Shown here one piece after another: positions 57,003 to 64,000 of a stretch of 64,000 bases of DNA (the first letter of the stretch is position 1; every line of letters starts with the position of its first letter). The translations under genes were made by a program, and so were the position numbers. The stretch comes from Steromphala cineraria (taxonomy: Eukaryota > Mollusca > Gastropoda > Trochida > Trochidae). Below the pieces are notes generated by a model that was not told where the DNA came from, did no database searches, and worked only from the letters and a program-made list of their open reading frames with translations. The DNA lies in contig OU744723.1 of the NCBI GenBank assembly GCA_916613615.1, positions 60,334,239 to 60,398,238 on the forward strand, written 5' to 3'.

Positions 57003-58160
57003 GTAGCCATGCTTGTAACATTGTAATGTTAAACTTTTGTTTGCCCTTATGGACTTTGTAAAATGGTTAACAACGGGGACAAGTTTCCTTTGAAACTATT
57101 ACACTTAATTACACAAGAAGACACATGAGTTATGCCCCTTGATTCTGCATAACTGCATGATTATGATTCTGCATTTGAACTTCAAAGTAATCAACAGACC
57201 TGACAGTGTTGCATCCAGGCCGGACGCTTGCGGGAAATGTGCTATTTCATGTATCATTCCCGCAATTTTAATATTTATGTGGGGGAGTAATCTCGCAAAA
57301 TTACATCAAGTCCTGCAATCCAGACGAACTACTGCGCAACCTACCTAGACTATTTTTTCCCCAACACTTTACATACTTTGATCAATAAAAATGATAACTT
57401 GTTAATATAATCAATTGTAAAAGTCGCTTCATGTTTACTAATGCAATAGGCAAAATGTTGTTAGATTCCGTCTTTTTGAATGAAACGTATGTATCCCAGG
57501 TAATGATTATAGTGATAGCACTTCCGAATGAATGACATGCTTACTGTGCAATAGATGTTTCGCCCAAATAAGTACGGGGCAATGGCCGGTTTCGTCTGCT
57601 TAATCGTTTGAAACTGGGTAACCTGATGGCAAATATTGATTGAGTTTGAAATTAAATTGAAAAAAATATGTATGTCTTGAAGATCAAAGGTCAAGGTCAT
57701 GAGAAATGAGTTATAGCAATGTACACTAATTTGGGTATAACTTTATCCTATTAAGCTTTTCAGAACTCATAAACATTTCTAAGTGTTTACACCTCCGGGG
57801 AATTATAATGTTCACTTTCAAGGTAAAAGGTGAAAGTCGCGACTTATAAAATCACTACAAAATTCCTTGTGAACACCATTACATGGAAAGTTTCTGTGCT
57901 ATGAAGTTTAGATTTTGTATATAATATATCTTGAGAAGTACAAACATTTTAAAAAGTTTTGGTGTGACTGTCAAAAGTCAAGGTCACATCAAGGTCTATA
58001 TATATTGAGAAGATGGATTATTTCAACTTTTAACACTTTAATTCATTACATTATTGTTGTACTTAGGTCAAACAATCAATGAACACATTTCACTAAGTGT
58101 TAAAGGTCAAGGTCACAATAAAATGCTCAAAATGCAAATTATGATCCATATCTCAAGTTT
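57003..58160. other. no gene supported; scattered AAGGTCAAGGTCA motifs
   Basis: AAAGGTCAAGGTCATGAGAA (about 57687), GTCAAGGTCACATCAAGGTC (about 57978) and AAAGGTCAAGGTCACAATAA (about 58102) suggest remnants of the TGACCTTGACCTT repeat class in the opposite sense. A 69-codon frame at 57139 has no supporting signals. Confidence 0.4.
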
Positions 58161-58161
58161 T

Positions 58162-58712
58162 AGCTCATCTGGCCTGTAAGGCCCGGTGGGCTTATGGCAT
58201 GGCATGGCATCTGTCCATCCATTCATCCGTAAACTTTGTGCATTTTCCACTTCTTCTCCATAAGCATGAGGCCTGGGCCTAGAAACTTTGTGTATATACT
58301 TCTTGACTAGTGAGGACCATAATTTATAGCTTTTGCAATCCTGTGACCCCTTATGAGGGCCACAGAGGCAACGCCCTTAAAACCTATTTTAATCTTTTTC
58401 TCAAGAAGCAGAAGGCTTAGAAAGCTGAAACCTTGTGTTCATACCACATGACTAGTAAGGATAGGATTCATAACTTTGCTGACCCTTTGGCCCTTTAAAA
58501 GGGCCACACCTTTAAAATCTATTTCCATATTTTCCTCCATAAGCTTAGAAAGCTGAATTCTTGTCTAAGACCCTTAAGTTAGATAAGGAAGATTCTAAAT
58601 TGTACATTTGGTGACCCTGTGGACCCTACTAAGGGGAGAAACACATTTGCAACACCCTAAAGCAAAATTGATATGCAGCCTGATGAGCTACAGGGCCAAT
58701 GGCTATATTTTT
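58162..58712 (+). mobile_element. HINE-like dispersed repeat, copy 10
   Basis: It opens with TTTTAGCTCATCTGGCCTGT and GGGCTTATGGCATGGC, followed by three core units. It ends CCTGATGAGCTACAGGGCCA, with a damaged hairpin (AGGGCCAATGGCTAT) and ATTTTT. Confidence 0.85.
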
Positions 58713-58939
58713 ATCAAAAACAATGTCATTGTATTCTTGTCCATAACCATAACAGATAGGAAAGTGATGCAAAAATCTATCATAGCTTCATTGAAAGGAA
58801 ATGATTAAAAGCACCCTGCATAATTCCTAGATTTGTAACAAAGTATCAATATGTATAAGGAATGACAACTCATTATCAGCTTGGTTAGGACAGGTTACCA
58901 ATTTGAAAAACATTTTTGACGTTTTACTTTTAATTTCAG

Positions 58940-59155
58940 TTTGGATCATCTGATGGAGTCTGAAGAACTTGGAACTTGTCTGAATGTCGTGGAATGGTTT
59001 ACCGAGGATATCTTGCTGTCTTGACGGGACATGGATCGATTGTTGATCAAGGACTGATTTCAGCTGTGTACAACCTCACAAGGATGAAGGACAATGATAT
59101 ATTCAGCGCTGACCTCCGACAAATTCTTTTGATGCTGTCATATTTGAACTCATAA
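58940..59155 (+). CDS. candidate 3' exon, frame interrupted by one TGA
   Basis: TTTTACTTTTAATTTCAG is the best acceptor in the window. Frame 1 reads FGSSDGV, TGA (58961-58963), then RTWNLSECRGMVYRGYLAVL... through DNDIFSADLRQILLMLSYLN to TAA at 59153-59155. It is therefore a 71-codon exon with one in-frame stop. Frame 2 reads LDHLMESEELGTCLNVVEWF and stops at 28 codons. From the phase-0 donor at 41970 it would give ...PPMISQ-FGSSDGV and stop. It may be a terminal exon plus UTR, or a decayed exon. Confidence 0.33.
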
Positions 59156-59450
59156 ACTCTAAGAACTGGGATTAATTTATCACAGAGGACAAGGAGGCGA
59201 ACATGTATTGTGATGTATATGCAGATGTCTAACTATTTTTGATAGTAGTGACAGGCGTACAGTCTTTACAAAGAACGAGAGTTAGTGATTGTCAGGTCTT
59301 GCATTGTTCACTGCAAGCTTGTTGTTTTCTTTTATTAAGTCCTCCGCGGGAACTGTGGGGGATGGTATTGAGTCACACCTCTTGATGGTAATGAGTATTG
59401 AAAAGCTCATCCGATGTTGTGATGTTAATTGTCTGTTATAGCATGGTGTT
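59156..59450. other. no supported feature
   Basis: Possible 3' UTR of the preceding exon. No AATAAA seen. Confidence 0.3.
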
Positions 59451-60031
59451 TGCCTCAGTAGCAGAAATGGATGATAGTTTAAAGATGTAGTGACCCTGTG
59501 ACCAGCAATAAGGGCCACAGGGGCACAACCCTAAGATTCTATCTTCGTCATCTTCCCAATAATGAAAGTCTTGTGTACAGACTCAGTAGCTGAAATGGAT
59601 AATAGTTTATAGATGTAGTGACCCTGTGACCAGCAATAAGGGCCACAGGGGCACAACCCTAAGATTCTATCTTCATCATCTTCCCAATAATGAAAATCTT
59701 GTGTACAGACTCAGTAGTTGAAATGGATGATAGTTTATAGATGTAGTGACTCTGTGACCAGCAGAAAGGGCCACAGGGGCACAACCCTATCTTCATCATC
59801 TTCCCAATAATGAAAATCTTGTGTACAGACTTAGTAGTTAAAATGGATGATAGTTTATAGATGTAGTGACTCTGTGACCAGCAGAAAGGGCCACAGGGGC
59901 ACAACCTTAAGATTCTATCTTCATCATCTTCCCAATTATGAAAATCTTGTGTACAGACTCAGTAGTTGAAATGGATGATAGTTTATAGATGTAGTGACTC
60001 TGTGACCAGCAGAAAGGGCCACAGGGGCACA
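59451..60031 (+). repeat. ~125-bp tandem array, five units (HINE core-related)
   Basis: Starts fall near 59452, 59581, 59710, 59828 and 59957. Units contain CTCAGTAGTTGAAATGGATG, TAGTGACCCTGTGACCAGCA, AAGGGCCACAGGGGCACAAC and TCTTCATCATCTTCCCAATA. The GTGACC..GGGCCACAGGGG motif is that of HINE core units, so this is probably a local expansion of one core. It joins directly to the next copy. Confidence 0.85.
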
Positions 60032-61014
60032 ACTCCGTCGTCCGTCCGTAAACTTTTGACACTTTCGACTTCTCCTCATGAACCATACACATTAGAGAGC
60101 TGACATTTGTGTACAAGTACCTTAGCATATGGAGATTCTAATTTGACCCTGGAATAGGGTCACAGGGGTCACAACCTTAAATACCTATTTTCATCTTCTC
60201 CAGTTCCAAAAGGAGTATTGAGTTAAAAATTATATGTGCAGACTCCTTAAATTGGCCAATGGGGATTCTAAATTGTAGATTTCGTGACCCCATGACCCCA
60301 AATAGGGTCACAGGGTTCACAACCTTAAAAACCAATTCTCATCTTCTTCTCCAGTTCCAAAAGGTCTAGAGAGTTAATATTGATATGTGCAGACTCCTTG
60401 GACGATGGGGATTCTAATTTGTAACTTTGTTGACCCTGTGACCCCAAATAGGGTCACAGGGGCACAACCTTAAAAAACTATTGTCATCTTCTTCTCAAGT
60501 TCCAAAAGGTCTAGAGAGCTGAAATTATATGTGCAGACTCCTTGGCCAATGGGGATTCTAAATTGTAGATTTCGTGACCCCATGACCCCAAATAGGGTCA
60601 CAGGGGTCACAACCTTAAAAACTTATTTTCATCATCATCTTTAGCTCCTAAAGGTCTATTGAGCTGAAAGACTGCATGTAGACTCCTTGGCCAATTGGGA
60701 TTCTAAACTGTAGGTTTTGTGAGCCCATGACCCCAAATAGGGTCACAGCGGTCACAATCTTAAATACCTATTTTTCTCCATTAGATGACAGTCTATGGCA
60801 AATTTATTTCTCCTTGGATATTTTAGTTTGGACTTCTTTCACTGTCTGATATTGGCGATCTAGAAAGTGTTGAATAATGATACATTTGTTTTGTAATTTT
60901 GTTATAGGTTTTCTTGCAATAGGTAACATCAGTTTCATTTTTAGCTCATCTTGCCTGTATAAAGCAAACTTGATATGATGCCTGATGAGCTACAGAGTCA
61001 ATGGCTCTATTTTT
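60032..61014 (+). mobile_element. HINE-like dispersed repeat, copy 12 (variant B, long core)
   Basis: It lacks the 5' terminus and starts at CCGTCGTCCGTCCGTAAACT. Five to six core units (GACCCCAAATAGGGTCACAG, CAGACTCCTTGGCCAATGGG) precede the variant-B module and a miniature unit. The hairpin AGAGTCAATGGCTCT is at 60994-61008, keeping pairing by a G-T wobble, followed by ATTTTT. Confidence 0.85.
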
Positions 61015-61099
61015 ACTATATCTCTTCAAGAAGCAAAACGCCTTGTAAGCTCGTACAAATTCCTCAACTAATGTCGAATTGATTTATCAATTATATGAC

Positions 61100-61421
61100 C
61101 CTGTTTTTGTACAGACCTCTTGACTAGTGAGGATAATACATTGTAGCATTGGTGGCCAATTGACCCCTATCAGGGGCCAGAGGGGCCATGCCTTTAAAAC
61201 CTATTTTCATCATCTGCTCCAGGGGCAAAAGGCCCAGAAAGCTGAAACGTTGTGAACATACTCTTTGACTAGTGAGGATTATGATTGATAGCTTTTGTGG
61301 CCCTGTGGCCCCTAATAGGGCCTCAGGGGCCCCACCCTTTAACCTAATTTCACATTTTCCACACCGTAAAGCAAAATTGATATGAAGCCTGATGAGCCAC
61401 AGAGCCACTGGCTCTATTTTT
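61100..61421 (+). mobile_element. HINE-like dispersed repeat, copy 13 (3' part)
   Basis: Two core units with GGTGGCCAATTGACCCC and GTGGCCCTGTGGCCCCTAAT are followed by GATGAGCC and the hairpin AGAGCCACTGGCTCT (61401-61415), then ATTTTT. There is no 5' end. Confidence 0.8.
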
Positions 61422-61674
61422 CATTTCCTTGGCAACAGTTTAGATCTTTATATTTGGTTCGTCCATCCGTCCGTCTGTTAACTTGGTGCATTTTCGACCT
61501 CTTCTCCAGGAGCATATGGCCTAGGAAGCTGACGATAAGATACAATTTTAGCTTTGATGGCCTTAGGGTCACACCCTTAAACATATTTTCATCTTAAGAA
61601 CTTAATGTCCTTTTTAGAAGGGTTCTCTCTGGGGTACTTATTACCATAATTATTTTAGTCAAAACACTCTTTTT
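61422..61674. repeat. diverged core-like fragment
   Basis: GTCCATCCGTCCGTCTGTTA, TTTTCGACCTCTTCTCCAGG and GATGGCCTTAGGGTCACA are scrambled family motifs without ends. Confidence 0.5.
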
Positions 61675-62246
61675 AGCTCATCTGGTCTGTAAGGCCCGAT
61701 GGGCTTATGGCATGGCATGGTGTCCGCCGTCCTTCCGTCCTTAAATTTGGACGAATTTGGACTTCTTCTCCAGAACCATAAGGCCTAGAAAGCTGAAACT
61801 TTGTATACAGACTCCTTGACTAGGAGGAAGATTATAAATTGTAGCTTTGGTGACCCTTTGGCCCCTATTAAGGGCCAGAGGGGCCATGCGATAAAAAAAA
61901 AATTTCATCTTCTTCTCCAGAAGTAAATGCCTAGAAAGCTGAAACCTTGTGAATATACTCTTTGACCAGTGAGGATTTTGATTGATACCTTTTTTGGTCT
62001 GTGGCTCTGTGGCCCCTAGTAAGGGCCTCAGGGGCCACACCCTTTAACATTATTTCATCTTTTTCTCAAGAAACATCAGGCCTAGAAAGCTGAAACTTTG
62101 TGTGCAAACTCCTAAGTTAGATAAGGATTCCAAATTGTACATTTTGTGACCCTGTGGTCCAAAGTAAGGGGGAACCACATTTGCCACCCCCTAAAGCAAA
62201 ATTTATATGAAGCTTGATGAGCAACAGAGCCACCTTCTCTATTTTT
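61675..62246 (+). mobile_element. HINE-like dispersed repeat, copy 14
   Basis: It opens with TTTTTAGCTCATCTGGTCTG and GGGCTTATGGCATGGCATGG, followed by three core units. The 3' end GATGAGCAACAGAGCC has a decayed hairpin (AGAGCCACCTTCTCT), then ATTTTT. Confidence 0.85.
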
Positions 62247-62397
62247 GTATTATGATTTAAATTGACATATTTTAATGTACACACAAGAAAACATTTCTCA
62301 TACCTATGACCACATAGTTTAAGCCCAAACAAAAGCAAATTGTACATAACCCTTGTCTCACCACTTGTTGATCTAGATATACCAGACCCTTAGGCTC

Positions 62398-62825
62398 TTG
62401 ATAACTGAATTTTGGATTTGGATTGTATGGCGGATGTGTTTGCATCCAATGATACCATCCAGATACCAAAGTTTGACTCCTGGTAACCTCCTCCTAGGGC
62501 ATAGCCACGTTTGCCTTGACTGCATCGTTAGAGTATGTTGTGGCCACCAGCTGGTTTCCATTTCCAACTTGTGTCTCCTGCTCTCTTTCAATCTGGACAT
62601 TTCAACTCGTGTCTCCTGCTCTCTTTCAATCTGGACACTTCAAACCTCCTGTTGCACTATGATGGCTTCAACTTCACTAGATCCGGGGGAAGGGCTTCGG
62701 CATTGGCGGCATTTCACTGCCGCCTGGAATCACCTCCAGGAGAGCATTATTCCTGCAAGAGTTGCAATTGGTCAACGGATGTGGTGAAGGATTTGGCCAT
62801 GATTGTTGTCAGTCAAGACTTGTAG
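62398..62825 (+). pseudogene. possible decayed coding segment
   Basis: Two plus-strand frames are open here (129 and 96 codons). A 38-bp segment, GTGTCTCCTGCTCTCTTTCA plus ATCTGGACA..TTCAA, is tandemly duplicated at 62568-62643. The later frame reads LLLHYDGFNFTRSGGRASAL, vaguely like the C-terminal Asp-Gly-x-His box of SGNH hydrolases but without the His. No splice sites support it, so its origin is unknown. Confidence 0.2.
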
Positions 62826-62946
62826 CCAACTTGGCAGACTAGAATATGTTATTAAGCATTGCCACCTTAATTAGTATGTGTTTCCTTGGTTCACTAACAT
62901 ACATTCTCTCCAGAGCAGAGTGTTGCTGTCCATTCCTGTCCATTGA

Positions 62947-63030
62947 GTTTACACTAACTAACTCTGTTGCACAAACTAACTCTGTTGCACAAACTAACTC
63001 AGTTGCACTAGTTTACTCAGTTGCACAAAC
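62947..63030 (+). repeat. 18-bp tandem repeat, ~4.5 copies
   Basis: The unit is ACTAACTCTGTTGCACAA with small changes (CAGTTGCACTAGTTT). The surrounding 62826-63500 shows nothing else. Confidence 0.85.
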
Positions 63031-63499
63031 TTTAAGTACTGTATTAAGGATTCCACGTCCCGCTTCTGCTACCACACTGAGGATATCTTCTGGTAAAGAA
63101 TCACACCAACCATTGCAGGTTGCTGACTCTTGAATGGTATTCCTCACTGTGGTACGACTACAACCTCCCCTCAGTCCGTCTGGTATTCTAGGTCAACAAG
63201 GGGTTGTCTCCCCTTTGCTTGAACAGAAACGAAAACACTGATGGCGCTTTTAATTTTATTTTGTATATATTTTAAACCAAACAATCTCCACACACTAATG
63301 TTGCGATTTAAAGAAACATTTATACAAAGTACCCTAGAAAGAAACCATTTCACAGAAAGTGATAAAGCTAATGTTACTAGAATCGAAAGACAACAAGATT
63401 TTAAGGGTTTGGTAACCAGTTATATACACATATCATTGGGAACACGTGAAATTGGGTAAAACTTATTTGAACATACATAGGAAATGAAGTGAATACTGT

Positions 63500-63757
63500 A
63501 GTGAAGATTATTATCTAAAGCTTTGGTGACCCTGTGGCCCCTACTACGGGTCACATGGACTACGCTTTTAGTATCTATTTAAACCATCTTCTCCGGAAGC
63601 ATTGTAACTTTAGTGGCCCTCGGGCTCAAAATAAGCACCAGAGGCCACCCTCTTGAAACCAATTTTCATCATCATCTTCAGAAGCATAAGGTCTAGAAAG
63701 TTGAATATTAAGGCTGAAAGAGAGAATATTAAGGCTGAGCCAACGGCTATGTTTTTA
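63500..63757 (+). mobile_element. HINE-like repeat, 3' fragment (copy 15)
   Basis: GTGACCCTGTGGCCCCTACT and TTTTCATCATCATCTTCAGA are core motifs. It ends at a decayed GAGCCAACGGCTATGTTTTT hairpin. Confidence 0.65.
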
Positions 63758-63762
63758 CATTT

Positions 63763-64000
63763 TAAGCTCATTTGGCATGGCATGTCCGTCTGTCCGTAAA
63801 CTTTGTGGAATTTCGACTTCTTCTCTAGAACCATAAGGCCTAGAATGATTATACTTTGTGTAAGACTCTTTGACTAGTGGGGATTATAAATTGTAGCTTT
63901 GGTGGCCCTGTGGTCGCTAATAAGGGCCTCGGGAGGCGCATCCTAAAAACTTATTAGCTCATCAGGACTGAAAGTCCAGATGGGCTTATGGCATGGCCCG
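63763..64000 (+). mobile_element. HINE-like repeats at window edge (copies 16 and 17)
   Basis: AAGCTCATTTGGCATGGCAT near 63763 begins a short copy. TTAGCTCATCAGGACTGAAA near 63953 begins another, cut by the end of the window after GGGCTTATGGCATGGC. Confidence 0.75.

Noticed and set aside
62398..62825. SGNH-hydrolase-like domain
   Set aside because: Only a loose Asp-Gly box is visible, the expected His is missing, and no Gly-Asp-Ser or splice evidence was found; kept only as a possible decayed segment.
1..64000. Reverse transcriptase, transposase, integrase or viral genes
   Set aside because: I looked for the usual motifs in the longer frames and saw none; all mobile elements here appear non-autonomous.

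Overview
This window is nuclear DNA from an animal, most likely a bivalve mollusc. It is AT-rich, has no prokaryotic gene organisation and no long conserved open frames. It shows canonical GT/AG splice signals, tRNA-derived SINEs, (CTGT/CCGT)n tetranucleotides leading into ~150-bp modules rich in TGACCTTGACCTTG, and a dispersed repeat opening with AGCTCATCTGGCCTGTAAGG. That last combination is one I associate with bivalve and other lophotrochozoan genomes. The phylum is inference; no species marker is visible. Most of the 64 kb is repeat, and no complete gene is present.

Layout. 0-7 kb: a TA-flanked MITE, a degenerate tRNA-like sequence and four tandem arrays. 7-15 kb: two minus-strand copies of the dispersed repeat, a CpG-rich double start site at 7.9 kb, a quiet AT-rich stretch, and a probable 3'-terminal exon at 14.6-15.07 kb. 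15.5-20.3 kb: a 40-bp perfect hairpin followed by about thirty copies of a ~149-bp satellite. 20.3-22.6 kb: several minus-strand splice sites below two perfect GTCACGTGAC palindromes, probably the 5' end of a minus-strand gene. 22.8-25.5 kb: a fold-back element and three tandem families. 27.1-27.6 kb: a probable divergent promoter with short exons. 28.6-31.3 kb: a ~146-bp array. 31.9-33.4 kb: a SINE abutting a 1.2-kb element.

34.9-38.8 kb holds candidate plus-strand exons. One, at 35.68 kb, has a near-identical second copy at 52.08 kb. 39.2-42.0 kb has the clearest gene start: an exon with donors near 39.7 kb, then an exon at 41.81-41.97 kb carrying the initiator ATG. 42-44.3 kb is an ~84-bp array split by an 811-bp element with long inverted repeats and a 9-bp target duplication. 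44.6-45.55 kb is an 80-bp minisatellite, 45.9-51.9 kb a pentamer-based satellite with 15-bp units, and 53.5-55.96 kb an 18-bp satellite. 56-64 kb is mostly copies of the dispersed repeat, with two candidate 3' exons between them.

The most informative theme is the dispersed repeat, seen in about 16 copies. Its subterminal inverted repeats, conserved 3' hairpin before a T-tract, and internal ~155-bp tandem units together fit a non-autonomous Helentron (HINE) architecture. No protein in the window could be assigned a function; exon calls rest on splice signals, phase and open frame only.
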